Positions 25,287 to 34,390 are shown, counted from the stretch's first letter. The stretch is 64,000 nt of DNA from MED-G105 sp039025235 (GCA_039025235.1 JBCCOS010000001.1:248001-312000); one strand, 5' to 3'. Notes: generated by a model from the letters alone, not told the origin. Made by a program: numbers and translations.

Positions 25287-26968
25287 GCTTGTACCTCTTT
25301 GAAGTTTTGGTCGTGAAAAACAGAATTGTTTGTGGGCCTACCAATTGGCTCTTTTCTGACCTCGAAAGCCCATCCCCCCCTGTCGCTTTTCAAGCGTATT
25401 ATTGAGTGCGCGGTATCTAAAGAGTCGTTGGGAAAGTCGCTTCTAAAGTGACTGCCACGACTTTCTTCCCTGAAAATTGCAGCGTGTAGGACGATATTGG
25501 CCACAGTAAGAGCGGAGTCTAGTCCGCTTGTAACCGCATCCGTTCCGCTAATTTTATTGATTTGATCACGACAACGATTCAAGCTTTGAGATGAACGAAT
25601 GAGAGCGCATCCTTGCCCCATCACGTCACGCAGGTTCTTCATCACATGCCTCGGTGCTGGGCTCGGCGCTAGCGTCAATCTTCGCTTGAGGTGATTTGAT
25701 GGCGAATTAGCAATTGCTTGCGTTTTTCTCGTGTTGCTTTCTTTTTTCCCATGAACGCCTGACGCCAAAACATCGAGTGCCACTCGGTGTCCAAAAACAA
25801 ATGCTTCCAAAAGTGAGTTAGACGCAAGGCGATTGGCACCATGAATGCCAGCGGAAGCGACCTCACCAACAGCCCATAACCCATTAATCGTTGAGCGACC
25901 GTCAATATCAGTTCGTACACCGCCCATATGATAGTGGCACGCTGGAGCAATTGGGAATAACTGAGTGCAAGGATTATATCCTGCTTGCCTAAGGGAGGAA
26001 TAGACGGCAGGGAATTTTTGAGGGAAATCGTCTCCGATAGCAGATCGTGCATCAAGAAAAGCACCGCGACCGCTCTTGTGTTCTGCTTCGACGGCGCGCG
26101 CGACAATATCTCTCGGGGCTAGCTCTTTATCATGGTGATAGTCGCCCGTGAAGCGCCGTCCGTCTCGATTTACAAGAATTGCCCCAGCGCCGCGCAGTGC
26201 TTCCGTCGCTAGCGGCGCTGGGTCTTTTCCAATGTCGATGGCTGTCGGGTGGAATTGGATGAATTCGGCGTCTCTTATGCTGGCGCCACACCGTGCAGCG
26301 ATCGCCAAGCCTTGGCCTTGTGCGCTAACGGGGTTGGTGGTTACCGAATAAAGGCCACCAATTCCACCGGTCGCGAGAATGGTTGCGCTTGCTGGTAGGA
26401 ACCCTCTGACGCGTTTTTCTATATCGTAGACCAGTGCGCCACAAACAGATTGGTTGTCGTCGACCAGTAAGTCTTCAACAATTATCCGCTCCATGATTGT
26501 AATGTGATCTGCGGTTCGAGCCGCAGCAATAAGGGCTGACATAACCGCAGCACCGGCTTTGTCACCGGAGGCATGCACAATGCGATCATGGCTATGCGCA
26601 GCTTCACGCCCAAGCTTAAGTGAACCGTCATTATTGCTATCAAAGGGAACACCTAATGCAAGCAGATCCTCGATATGACCAGGCGCCTCTTTACAGAGAA
26701 TTCTTGCAGCTTCTGCGTCTACCAGGCCAGCGCCAGCGGTAATGGTATCGCGCGCATGAAAAGAGTAGTGATCGTTTTTACCGAGCGCAGCTGCGATGCC
26801 GCCTTGTGCCCAAAAGGACGCCGCATTGGCGGCATTGGAGCTTAACTGAGCAGACGTAATAATAGTAACGGGGTAGGGAGCGCATTTTAATGCCGTATAA
26901 AGCCCTGCTGCACCTGCACCGACGATCAGTACATCAACGGCATCGCAGTGTTGTATGTTTTCGTACAT
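25283..26968 (-). CDS. nadB: L-aspartate oxidase
   Basis: NadB oxidises aspartate to iminoaspartate with FAD, the first step of NAD synthesis. The ATG at 26968 has GGAG eight bases upstream; a GTG three codons earlier is less likely. Of the 561 residues, the N-terminal VLIVGAGAAGLYTAL is the FAD-binding fold. FWAQGGIAAALG, HYHMGGV and NRLASNSLLEAFVFGHRVA are active-site and flavin-contact segments of the succinate dehydrogenase/aspartate oxidase family. It is cotranscribed with nadA upstream and nadC downstream. Confidence 0.96.
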   Translation of the reverse strand: MYENIQHCDAVDVLIVGAGAAGLYTALKCAPYPVTIITSAQLSSNAANAASFWAQGGIAAALGKNDHYSFHARDTITAGAGLVDAEAARILCKEAPGHIEDLLALGVPFDSNNDGSLKLGREAAHSHDRIVHASGDKAGAAVMSALIAAARTADHITIMERIIVEDLLVDDNQSVCGALVYDIEKRVRGFLPASATILATGGIGGLYSVTTNPVSAQGQGLAIAARCGASIRDAEFIQFHPTAIDIGKDPAPLATEALRGAGAILVNRDGRRFTGDYHHDKELAPRDIVARAVEAEHKSGRGAFLDARSAIGDDFPQKFPAVYSSLRQAGYNPCTQLFPIAPACHYHMGGVRTDIDGRSTINGLWAVGEVASAGIHGANRLASNSLLEAFVFGHRVALDVLASGVHGKKESNTRKTQAIANSPSNHLKRRLTLAPSPAPRHVMKNLRDVMGQGCALIRSSQSLNRCRDQINKISGTDAVTSGLDSALTVANIVLHAAIFREESRGSHFRSDFPNDSLDTAHSIIRLKSDRGGWAFEVRKEPIGRPTNNSVFHDQNFKEVQA

Positions 26969-27071
26969 CAAGCACACTCCGCAGCCAAGAGCCCTTGCTC
27001 AACATTTCTTGCTTGTAAATAAGTGTATGCTTAACGCATCGAAGCAATCGAAGAAATGATCCAAAGGATTA

Positions 27072-28205
27072 TTATGATCGCGCTTCAATCGCGGCCACCT
27101 CTGGCGCGTTTACTGCACTATACATTGACTGTCGTTTCAGCGGCAGTGCCATCATTCTTTCAATTGGAAGTCGCGCCCGTCTAATGATATCGGCGTCAAT
27201 ATGGATCTCATGCTCCAAATTCTGCAGGGAACTGAGGATTTTTTTCAAAGTAATTCGCTTCATATGCGGGCAAAGATTGCAAGGGCGGACAAAATTTACG
27301 TTTGGATTTTCAACCGCAACGTTATCTGACATTGAACACTCTGTGATCAATACGACGTTTTGAGGCTGATTATCCCGAACATAATTGCTCATGCCGCTTG
27401 TCGATCCAGAAAAATCGGCTTCCGCAAGGATCTCCGGCGGGCACTCGGGGTGAGCTAACACCACAACACCTGGTGTCGACTCACGCATTTCCCGAATATC
27501 ATCGACCTCAAAACGTTCATGAACTTCACAGGAGCCGGCCCATGTAATAATCCGTACATCTGTCATTGCCGCAACATTTTTCGCGAGATATTGGTCTGGA
27601 AGCAAAAGAACGGTGTCCGAGTTCCACTTCTTTGCAGCGTATTCAACAATTTCAACAGCATTAGACGAGGTACAACAGATATCTGTTTCCGACTTCACAT
27701 CCGCTGTCGTATTGACATAGGTTACGACAGGTGCCCCAGGATATTTCTGTTTGAGGAGACGAATGTCTGCGCTGCTAATTGACGTCGCCAGTGAACATCC
27801 GGCCTGCATATCGGGAATTAGAACAGTTTTATCGGGACACAGAATTTTTGATGTCTCTGCCATGAAATGGACGCCGGCTTGGAGAATTATATCAGCGTCT
27901 GTTTGTGCCGCTTCTTTTGCCAGTTGCAAACTATCGCCAGCAAAATCGCCGACGCAGTGGAAAATTTCCGGCGTCATATAATTGTGCGCGAGAATGACGG
28001 CGTTCATTTGTTTTTTGAGATCATTAATCGCTGCAATGTACGGCGCATGAAGACGCCATTCGAACTCGGGAACAAATCGTGCCACCCGTTCGTACAAGTG
28101 GTCTGTTTTTGCTCTGACGTTATCGGTGTAGGGCAATGGCGCCGCTGCTTGTTTTGCTGGCTGTAAATCCGGTAACTCCGACGCTTCATGTCCAAACGCA
28201 GGCAT
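27072..28205 (-). CDS. nadA: Quinolinate synthase A
   Basis: NadA condenses iminoaspartate with dihydroxyacetone phosphate to quinolinate using a 4Fe-4S cluster. The start at 28205 is set by GGAGG at 28212-28216, six bases upstream; frames opening further upstream would run through the operator. The 377 residues include VILAHNYMTPEIFHCVGDF, ETDICCTSSNAVEIV, AHPECPPE and RPCNLCPHMKRITL, which contain the expected cluster cysteines. It is the first gene of nadABC, and a palindrome suited to NrtR control lies just upstream. Confidence 0.97.
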   Translation of the reverse strand: MPAFGHEASELPDLQPAKQAAAPLPYTDNVRAKTDHLYERVARFVPEFEWRLHAPYIAAINDLKKQMNAVILAHNYMTPEIFHCVGDFAGDSLQLAKEAAQTDADIILQAGVHFMAETSKILCPDKTVLIPDMQAGCSLATSISSADIRLLKQKYPGAPVVTYVNTTADVKSETDICCTSSNAVEIVEYAAKKWNSDTVLLLPDQYLAKNVAAMTDVRIITWAGSCEVHERFEVDDIREMRESTPGVVVLAHPECPPEILAEADFSGSTSGMSNYVRDNQPQNVVLITECSMSDNVAVENPNVNFVRPCNLCPHMKRITLKKILSSLQNLEHEIHIDADIIRRARLPIERMMALPLKRQSMYSAVNAPEVAAIEARS

Positions 28206-28224
28206 AGACCACCTCCATCTATTA

Positions 28225-28241
28225 ATGCTCATGTAGAGCAT
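28225..28241. promoter_or_regulatory. Candidate NrtR operator of nadABC
   Basis: ATGCTC-ATGTA-GAGCAT is a perfect 6-bp inverted repeat with a five-base spacer. It starts 20 bp upstream of the nadA ATG, right next to the ribosome site. The NrtR gene is the next gene upstream. The pairing of palindrome, position and regulator is persuasive, but the exact box for this lineage is not known to me. Confidence 0.65.
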
Positions 28242-28391
28242 ATATGGTGTGTAAAAAAACGCCCACAAGGGCAGAAACGGGAAAATACGCAAATAAATCC
28301 CAGCGTCAAGCGAACTTATCGAGATGAGCTCGTTTCAAAACTTCTCCTTAAAGGTAGAAAGTCTGCCGCACTGCACTATTTCTTTCCAATC

Positions 28392-28513
28392 ACTAGAGCT
28401 TTTTGCGTTCCGATGGAAGCGGAACGCCGCTCTAAGTCCTTGTTTGATTGCGCTTCTTTTGTCGAGTTGATGGACGGGAGTCATCAACCGATCACACTTA
28501 CCGGCGAAGCGCT
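28392..28513 (+). repeat. Dispersed family B repeat, copy 2
   Basis: Best-preserved family B copy. The first hairpin has AGAGC...GCTCT outer and GCGTTCCG...CGGAACGC inner arms. The second has GCGCTTC...GAAGCGC outer and TTGATG...CATCAA inner arms. It lies between nrtR and nadA, nine bases after the end of nrtR. Confidence 0.92.
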
Positions 28514-28522
28514 TTTGGACTT

Positions 28523-29539
28523 TTAACGCCTACCAGGGGATTGTCGAAGCCTTGGTATTGCGAGTCCCCGCGCTGCGCGGTCGACGCCTGTTTCATCATA
28601 AACAGAAAACAATGCCGCTGGACGGCCACTCGGCTGCTGGACTGTTTTACTTGTCCGCTCCACAAGCTTGCTTCCCTCCACGCTGCGCCGGAAGTTTTGT
28701 TTGTGAAGTTTAAACCCAACAATAGCCTCGACAACGCGCTGTAACGCTAACAGCGTGAACTCTTTTGGCATAAGCTCAAAAACCACAGCACGGTATTTCA
28801 ATTTGCCGCGCAAACGACCAATCGCCGTCGCGAGAATACGTCTATGATCTGACGCCATGGGTTTGCCAAGCAATCGCCGAACCTTTGGGTCAGCATAGGG
28901 GCTCGGTGAACCACCATCAGCGCGGTCACGCCAAGCTTCTTCAACGAGCCCGGCCTCATACATCAGTTCATATCGATCGAGAAGTCGCTCCTCTTCCCAG
29001 CCGATTTCTTGCATACCAAAAGCAAGTGCGATCCGGTCCTTTCTATCTAGTTTTTCTGTTTCCGTTTCACCATGCTCTGCCCACGCAATAAGATTAGGCA
29101 AAATAATGTCTGCAATGAGCGCTGGGCTGCCGTTTCGCCAATCTTCCCAGGGGAAAAATTCGTACCAGTGGCGCCAAGAGGCGTTATCGCTTTTGGTTTT
29201 CGCTGGTCTATCGGCTAGGGCTAAATAGCCTACGGACACAATTCGTCCGTTTGCGGTTCCTCCTTCGATGAGGGCTCTTGGTGCAGCGCGACCCTGATCA
29301 CCAAACGTGTAGAGTTGTTCAATAAAACCTAGGCGGACTTGCGTTTGACGCTGCACCCAGTCCTTTAAGCCGATCTCAAAAGTGCGGTGATGAATGGGAT
29401 CAAATGGGCCATAGGGTAGGCTGAATTGATCATCTGTATCACGTATACAGAGTGTTTTCGGTGTACCATCATCAACAATTGCAATAACTGCATTTAAGCC
29501 AATAATGATCGGTACCGGCAGTGAAGTGTCTTTTGTCAC
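28523..29539 (-). CDS. nrtR: NrtR-family Nudix-related regulator of NAD metabolism
   Basis: This 338-residue protein has an N-terminal Nudix-like fold (LNAVIAIVDDG..., LPYGPFDP) and a C-terminal winged helix, the NrtR architecture. The C-terminal part reads VVFELMPKEFTLLALQRVVEAIVGF followed by NFRR and RPAALFSVYD, typical of NrtR proteins. Their Nudix box has lost catalysis and binds ADP-ribose or NAD-derived ligands. NrtR usually represses NAD synthesis or salvage genes. Position directly upstream of nadABC on the same strand supports that target. It is longer than many NrtR proteins because of a large central segment. The start codon is GTG. Confidence 0.88.
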   Translation of the reverse strand: MTKDTSLPVPIIIGLNAVIAIVDDGTPKTLCIRDTDDQFSLPYGPFDPIHHRTFEIGLKDWVQRQTQVRLGFIEQLYTFGDQGRAAPRALIEGGTANGRIVSVGYLALADRPAKTKSDNASWRHWYEFFPWEDWRNGSPALIADIILPNLIAWAEHGETETEKLDRKDRIALAFGMQEIGWEEERLLDRYELMYEAGLVEEAWRDRADGGSPSPYADPKVRRLLGKPMASDHRRILATAIGRLRGKLKYRAVVFELMPKEFTLLALQRVVEAIVGFKLHKQNFRRSVEGSKLVERTSKTVQQPSGRPAALFSVYDETGVDRAARGLAIPRLRQSPGRR

Positions 29540-29624
29540 GGATTTCTAAAATGAACGACAATCATTGTTTGTTACCACGACTGTCGAGATGTCGTCTAGA
29601 AATTCTTAAAACTGACGCCGCCAA

Positions 29625-30146
29625 TTAGGCTGACAACGCCTGAATACGAATGGGAAGTTGAACGGTAGGGGCGTAAAGAATCGGTGACGGCGGGCCTAAG
29701 TCTTCCAGAGCATCCAACATTTTACCTCCCCGTGACAACTCTGCGTCGGCGTAACTTACAAATAACGGGCAAGGATCGATATGCGGGGCAACGCGACGTA
29801 AATTTTGAATGATCGTAGCTTCATCAGTATCGCTATCGAGGGCGCATAAAATAATAAACGCCGCCGCCGCTGACCGTGAGACACCGCGGTTACAATGAAC
29901 CATGATCGAGCCTAAGCGATCCCAGTTATTAATAAATTTCACGAGATCGCGTGTGCGTTTCTGCGCCGCATTATTAATGGCCGTCGCACAGCTCTCGTCG
30001 TCCATATATAGTTTGACGTGGTGGTCGTTCGCTAGCCCTCGAAAACAAGGTGTTTCTTCGTCTTCGGAAAGAAGCGATACAACGCAATTCGGCCTGTGCT
30101 GGGCAAAGGCTGTTTGGGCGTTTTCAAGAGAGGTAAGAACGAGCAT
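29625..30146 (-). CDS. Dual-specificity/tyrosine phosphatase-like protein
   Basis: The protein has 173 residues and one recognisable catalytic loop, VHCNRGVSRS at residues 83-92. It matches HC.....R[ST], with Cys85 as nucleophile and Arg91 as phosphate-binding residue. A candidate general-acid Asp lies near residue 50 (YMDDES). The fold fits the cysteine-phosphatase superfamily of alphaproteobacteria, often annotated as tyrosine-specific protein phosphatase. The substrate is unknown. It stands alone between nrtR and the HD hydrolase gene. Confidence 0.85.
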   Translation of the reverse strand: MLVLTSLENAQTAFAQHRPNCVVSLLSEDEETPCFRGLANDHHVKLYMDDESCATAINNAAQKRTRDLVKFINNWDRLGSIMVHCNRGVSRSAAAAFIILCALDSDTDEATIIQNLRRVAPHIDPCPLFVSYADAELSRGGKMLDALEDLGPPSPILYAPTVQLPIRIQALSA

Positions 30147-30433
30147 ACTTGTGAACGTGGCTAATACGAGACCAAAAATAAAGACCCAATTCGGTCACGT
30201 GAGCTTGAGCAATACCGTGAGCCTTCGTGTAATCTTGCACAATGCCGGAGTAAATTTAACGTAAATCACTAGGCTCAACATTGATTGTCAAAAAAGCGCA
30301 CCCTTACCGCAACAACCTCATTTTACGAAAAATATGTCTTGTTATGAAGAGGGCTCATACCATCCCAGAGCATTTGCAGCTTAATCGAAGGCCGCTTGAG
30401 CTAGAAATGCATTAAAGGTGATGAGACACTATC
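30147..30433. other. Intergenic region, 287 bp
   Basis: No gene is supported. It holds the solo palindrome at 30370-30410 and otherwise nothing I can interpret. Confidence 0.45.
30370..30410. repeat. Solo palindrome related to the second stem of family A
   Basis: GCATTT-GC-AGCT ... AGCT-AG-AAATGC forms nested inverted arms and ends in GAAATGCATTAAAG, like the right end of family A. Only this one stem is present, which suggests that the halves of the mosaic can occur separately. Confidence 0.6.
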
Positions 30434-31033
30434 TTAATCGAGTTTTGCTGTTAAGCGTTCAAATCGCATCAGGAATGTTTCCTGGGCAATATCTGTTTTC
30501 TCAATTTCAAGGGTCAGCATGTCGACACCCTTTGGGGCGCCAAATAGCGTCGATGCCTCCGCCGGGGTGAAGCCTGCAATCTGTATCGCTTCGAAATACG
30601 CACAAGCCTTGTCCGCTCGCTTTATCGTCTTTTCAACGGTGCTAGGGAGGGCCGCTGGCAATCCAAAACGAATATGGATGGCTTCTTGGAGGCGATGCTC
30701 GACAGTTTTGTAAGAACGCCCTATTGCCGCTTTGAACGGACTTATCATATCACCAATAACAAATTCAGGCGCGTCGTGCAGAAGTGCCGCTAAGCGCCAT
30801 TTTACTGGCCATTCTGGACGAAGAGCAGCGCAAAAGCTCTCTACAATGACGGAGTGTTGTGCGACCGTGAAGGGGCGTGGACCTTTCGTTTGTCCGTTCC
30901 ACCGGGCAACGCGCGCAAGTCCATGGGCAATATCTTCTATTTCGATATCAAGCGGAGAGGGGTCAAGGATGTCTAGGCGGCGACCAGAGAGCATGCGTTG
31001 CCATGCGCGCGGTGAAGCCTTGGTTTTTGACAT
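30434..31033 (-). CDS. HD-domain phosphohydrolase (YfbR-like)
   Basis: This is a 199-residue cytoplasmic protein. The HD metal site is visible as QHS at residues 59-61, LLHDAPE with His86-Asp87, and a later Asp in KRADKACAYFEA. Spacing and sequence resemble the YfbR/HD-superfamily hydrolases, some of which are 5'-nucleotidases for deoxynucleoside monophosphates. Substrate is not proven. The gene follows efp with a 50-bp gap and probably belongs to the same transcript. Confidence 0.87.
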   Translation of the reverse strand: MSKTKASPRAWQRMLSGRRLDILDPSPLDIEIEDIAHGLARVARWNGQTKGPRPFTVAQHSVIVESFCAALRPEWPVKWRLAALLHDAPEFVIGDMISPFKAAIGRSYKTVEHRLQEAIHIRFGLPAALPSTVEKTIKRADKACAYFEAIQIAGFTPAEASTLFGAPKGVDMLTLEIEKTDIAQETFLMRFERLTAKLD

Positions 31034-31083
31034 GTGTGATCAAGGTCTAAATTTGGGGCCAACAGTATTCGCTGTTAGCGTGA

Positions 31084-31647
31084 TTAATCAGCACGCTTAA
31101 CAAATTCAATTGTCTCTGTATTTACGATGATTTTCTCACCCACGGTGATGTAGGGCGGCACCATAACACGGGCGCCGTTTTCAACTGTTGCCGGTTTGAA
31201 AGAACTGGAAGCGGTTTGCCCCTTTACCGTTGGCTCAGTGTCGGTGATCTCTAACGTTACCTGTTGCGGCAGTTGAACGCCAAGTGGCTTTCCTTCGTGA
31301 CTTTCAACGACGACCTGCATCCCGTCCTGAAGAAATGCGGCTCGCTCGCCAATCATCTCTTTTGCAATCGAGATTTGTTCGTAGCTTTCACCATCCATGA
31401 AAACGAGCATATCGCCCTCTTCATATAAATAGCTGTGTCCACGCTGTTCCAGGCGAACACGCTCTACAGTTTCGGAAGCGCGGAAACGCTCGTTTAATTT
31501 ACGTCCATCAAGAAGGTTTTTCAGTTCGACCTGATTATAGGCCGGGCCTTTGCCAGGCTTTACGGCGTTGATTTTGACTGCAATCCAAAGGCCGTCTTGA
31601 TGCTGAATAACATTTCCGGGGCGGATATCGTTACCGTTAATCTTCAT
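31084..31647 (-). CDS. efp: Elongation factor P
   Basis: EF-P relieves ribosome stalling at polyproline motifs. The 187-residue protein has the three beta-barrel domains expected. The tip loop PGKGPA at residues 31-36 has the lysine (Lys33, equivalent to E. coli Lys34) that is modified in many bacteria. No EpmA or EpmB gene is seen in the window. It sits between yebC and an HD hydrolase gene. Confidence 0.97.
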   Translation of the reverse strand: MKINGNDIRPGNVIQHQDGLWIAVKINAVKPGKGPAYNQVELKNLLDGRKLNERFRASETVERVRLEQRGHSYLYEEGDMLVFMDGESYEQISIAKEMIGERAAFLQDGMQVVVESHEGKPLGVQLPQQVTLEITDTEPTVKGQTASSSFKPATVENGARVMVPPYITVGEKIIVNTETIEFVKRAD

Positions 31648-31726
31648 GATCGTCTCTTCTTACCGAGAGTGGCGTGGTTTACATTTTTTAATTTTGGCGG
31701 TCCACAATAATAATTAAAAAGTCTGG

Positions 31727-32473
31727 CTAGCTCGCGAGCGTTTCCATCTCGTCAGCGGGGATGTCAAAATTGGCATAAACATCTTGAACATCGTCACAAT
31801 CGTCCAAGGCATTCAGCATTTTCAATAGGGTGGACGCCTTATCGCCAGATATTTCAATAGTATTCTGTGGTTTCCAAATAAGCTTTGCGGAGCTGGAATC
31901 GCCAAATTTTTTCTCAAGTTCACCCGCGACTTCAGCAAGCATGTCGGCGGCAGTGTAAATCGTGTGACCTTCCTCGGCCGTTTCCACATCGTCCGCACCA
32001 GCTTCGATCGCGGCTTCGAGGATCGCTTCCTCGTCTCCTTTATCGATAGGATATTCAATCGCCCCAACCCTGTCGAACATGAAGGCGACAGAGCCAGTTT
32101 CGCCCAGATTGCCGCCATTTTTCGAAAAAGAGGTGCGCACCTCACTGGCGGCCCGATTTCGATTGTCGGTTAAAACCTCGACAATGACGCCAATACCGGC
32201 TGGGCCAAAGCCTTCATAACGAATTTCTTCAAAATTTGCCTCATCTGCCATGCTCGACTTTTTGATCGCGCGATCGATATTGTCTTTCGGCATTGACTGG
32301 GCCTTGGCAGCTTGGATTGCCAAACGAAGTCGTGGATTAAACTCAGGATCGGCCGCCCCCATCTTGGCGGCGACGGTAATTTCCTTCGAGAGCTTTGAAA
32401 AGAGCTTGGACCGTTTAGCGTCTTGGCGCCCTTTGCGGTGTTGGATATTAGCCCATTTACTATGACCCGCCAT
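31727..32473 (-). CDS. yebC: YebC/PmpR-family protein
   Basis: The protein has 248 residues and the family's characteristic start MAGHSKWANIQHRKGRQD, followed by ARAIKK-like and YEGFGPAGIGVIVE motifs. YebC proteins were described as DNA-binding regulators (PmpR) and more recently as factors that assist translation of proline stretches. The position next to efp fits a translation-related role, though this is inference. Cytoplasmic. Confidence 0.96.
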   Translation of the reverse strand: MAGHSKWANIQHRKGRQDAKRSKLFSKLSKEITVAAKMGAADPEFNPRLRLAIQAAKAQSMPKDNIDRAIKKSSMADEANFEEIRYEGFGPAGIGVIVEVLTDNRNRAASEVRTSFSKNGGNLGETGSVAFMFDRVGAIEYPIDKGDEEAILEAAIEAGADDVETAEEGHTIYTAADMLAEVAGELEKKFGDSSSAKLIWKPQNTIEISGDKASTLLKMLNALDDCDDVQDVYANFDIPADEMETLAS

Positions 32474-32558
32474 ATGCGAACCCTTTATTCGTTCTGATCA
32501 ACAACAGGGCGTGTAACGCGGCCTCCCACTATTTAGCAAGAGTGCGTGGTTAATTCTT

Positions 32559-33371
32559 CTAAATCATGGGCGTTGTTTCTGGCATAACCCCTCCAACCCG
32601 GATGGGTTCGCAGCGGATGGCCTTGCCCGTTGGATCAGTTTCAACAAAAAGCCCGCATATTGAGGCTTCTCCTGTCGCCGGGTTAAATCGGTTCATATTC
32701 ATTTTCGTCGTGAAGCGGCGAATGGGTTCAGTTTTTTCCATTCCTATGACGCTGTCATAGTCACCGCACATTCCAAGGTCAGTTATATATGCTGACCCAC
32801 CGGCCATCACATGCGCATCCGCCGTTGGCACATGGGTATGTGTCCCAACGACGGCGCTCACACGACCGTCGAGATAGTGGCCCATAGCGTACTTCTCCGA
32901 TGTGGCTTCGGCATGAACATCAACCAATATAACATCTGCCTCCCGACCAAGCTTTGCGCCGTCAAGCTCACGGTCAACGGCTGCAAACGGATCATCGCAA
33001 GGCGGCATGCCGATTTGACCCTGGACATTTATCACTAAGATATTGAAGCCGTTGGCTGTCTGATGCAGAACGCTGCCTCGGCCTGGATTGGTTAACGGAA
33101 AATTGGCCGGGCGCAAAAGGCGATGTTCATCATCGAAGATGTCAATGTCGTCGCGTTGGTCGAAGGCATGGTTGCCAGTGGTCAGAACATCAGCACCAGC
33201 CTCAAACAATTCATGACAAATATTCCGTGTAACACCAAACCCGCCAGCGGCGTTCTCGGCATTGACCGCGACAAAGTCTAATTTCAAGCGACGGCGTAGC
33301 TGTGGCAAATGCTCCGCCAGTCCGTGCCGTCCGGTTCGCCCTATAATATCGCCGATGAGTGCTAGCCGCAT
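32559..33371 (-). CDS. YmdB-type metallophosphoesterase
   Basis: From ATG 33371 the protein has 270 residues and begins MRLALIGDIIGRTGR, the usual start of this family; a GTG seven codons upstream is possible. Metal-binding motifs are GDIIG, NAENAAGG, TTGNHAFDQRD, DVHAEATSEK and GTHTHVPTADA. Members such as Bacillus YmdB hydrolyse 2',3'-cyclic nucleotides and affect RNA turnover and biofilm formation. It probably shares a transcript with the cyclo-ligase gene upstream (36 bp gap). Confidence 0.92.
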   Translation of the reverse strand: MRLALIGDIIGRTGRHGLAEHLPQLRRRLKLDFVAVNAENAAGGFGVTRNICHELFEAGADVLTTGNHAFDQRDDIDIFDDEHRLLRPANFPLTNPGRGSVLHQTANGFNILVINVQGQIGMPPCDDPFAAVDRELDGAKLGREADVILVDVHAEATSEKYAMGHYLDGRVSAVVGTHTHVPTADAHVMAGGSAYITDLGMCGDYDSVIGMEKTEPIRRFTTKMNMNRFNPATGEASICGLFVETDPTGKAIRCEPIRVGGVMPETTPMI

Positions 33372-33407
33372 AGGTAAACTGCTCTCGGGCACTGCTGTGC
33401 CATCAAT

Positions 33408-34034
33408 TTAGAATCTGAAAGTGCTCATGAGTTTGCTAAACCAACCCACAGCCATTGTCTCGTCTGGTGTGTTGGGCCGGTTTGTTTTGAATGCGCCGCG
33501 CTCTGTGACAATCCAGTCGAGGTATTGATCCGTTGGTTCCTGCGGTAGCTTATTGAGTTCTTGGGCGCCAAAAGCGAAGCCAACAGCTAAAACGTCGCCT
33601 TGTTGTTTAAGGTTCGCTAGCGTTCGATCGTAAAACCCCCCACCATATCCGAGCCGCAGCCCTTTCTTAGTGAAGCCCAAAAGCGGCGTAACAACAATCG
33701 ACGGGATAATCGTCGGTGCGGCGTCAGTAGGGGTCATGACGCCGAACGCCCCCTGGACAAGGTCATCGCCTTCTTTAAATGCTTTAAAGATCAATGGCTC
33801 ATTGGTCCCCGTTACGACCGGAAGCGCGAGAGGAACTCCATTGTCGAGTAATGCTTGCGCCAATGGTTTTGTATCAAGCTCATCTTTAAGCGGATGATAG
33901 ATCGCTACGACGGCTCCCACCGGTATGGTAATATTGGATATGAAATGACGTGCCGCGTGTTTGGACGCGTCCGGGCGAGCGGTAAAGGCCGCTGCGCGTT
34001 CCGCGCGAAGTTTCTCACGGAAGGCGATTTTCAT
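33408..34034 (-). CDS. fau: 5-formyltetrahydrofolate cyclo-ligase
   Basis: The enzyme converts 5-formyl-THF to 5,10-methenyl-THF with ATP. I chose the ATG at 34034, giving 208 residues that begin MKIAFREKLRAERAAAF, since an upstream ATG at 34082 adds residues unlike the family. The signature GYGGGFYDRTLA lies near the middle, preceded by VVTPLLGFTKKGLRLG. The gene directly follows the 6S RNA gene, the classical ssrS-ygfA (fau) arrangement, and may be cotranscribed with it. Confidence 0.93.
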   Translation of the reverse strand: MKIAFREKLRAERAAAFTARPDASKHAARHFISNITIPVGAVVAIYHPLKDELDTKPLAQALLDNGVPLALPVVTGTNEPLIFKAFKEGDDLVQGAFGVMTPTDAAPTIIPSIVVTPLLGFTKKGLRLGYGGGFYDRTLANLKQQGDVLAVGFAFGAQELNKLPQEPTDQYLDWIVTERGAFKTNRPNTPDETMAVGWFSKLMSTFRF

Positions 34035-34234
34035 GACGCCAACTTCTCGGCGCGTGCTTGGAAAGATGATGAATGGTCCCATGTCTGGGTGTTATCTACC
34101 ACGTTTAAACGCAATTTGGAAAAATTGGCGGTCAGTCCGATTGCGAATTGCTCCGGACTCAACACCACCAGTCGTCAATATAAGCGACATAATTAACGAA
34201 AATTCAAGTAAACGCCGCCTTGGCCGTCGGACTT

Positions 34235-34390
34235 TTATTCGCCCTGGACCCTAAGGACCAGGTGGGTGCCACATAACAAAGGCCACGACCTAAGTCAGCG
34301 GCGGCTCCCAATAAGAAATGTAAGGCCCCGGGGAATGTCGTCCTAACGGGCCAGGCAGCGGGTCAGAGATAGGCACACCCAAGCCCCGCG
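34235..34390 (-). ncRNA. ssrS: 6S RNA
   Basis: Read on the minus strand, GGGTGTGCC near 34372-34380 pairs with GGCACCC near 34264-34271, closing a long irregular stem. The middle contains GGCCTTACATTTCTTATTGG, an A/U-rich open bubble flanked by GGGAGCC, resembling the promoter-mimic bubble of 6S RNA. The 3' part has the hairpin CCTGG-TCCTTAGGGT-CCAGG, comparable to the 3' hairpin of E. coli 6S. It lies immediately upstream of the cyclo-ligase gene on the same strand, the conserved 6S position. 6S RNA binds the housekeeping RNA polymerase. The ends are approximate. Confidence 0.85.

Noticed and set aside
28206..28292. Longer nadA start upstream of 28205
   Set aside because: The extra residues do not match NadA, would cover the operator palindrome, and the GGAGG site points to 28205.
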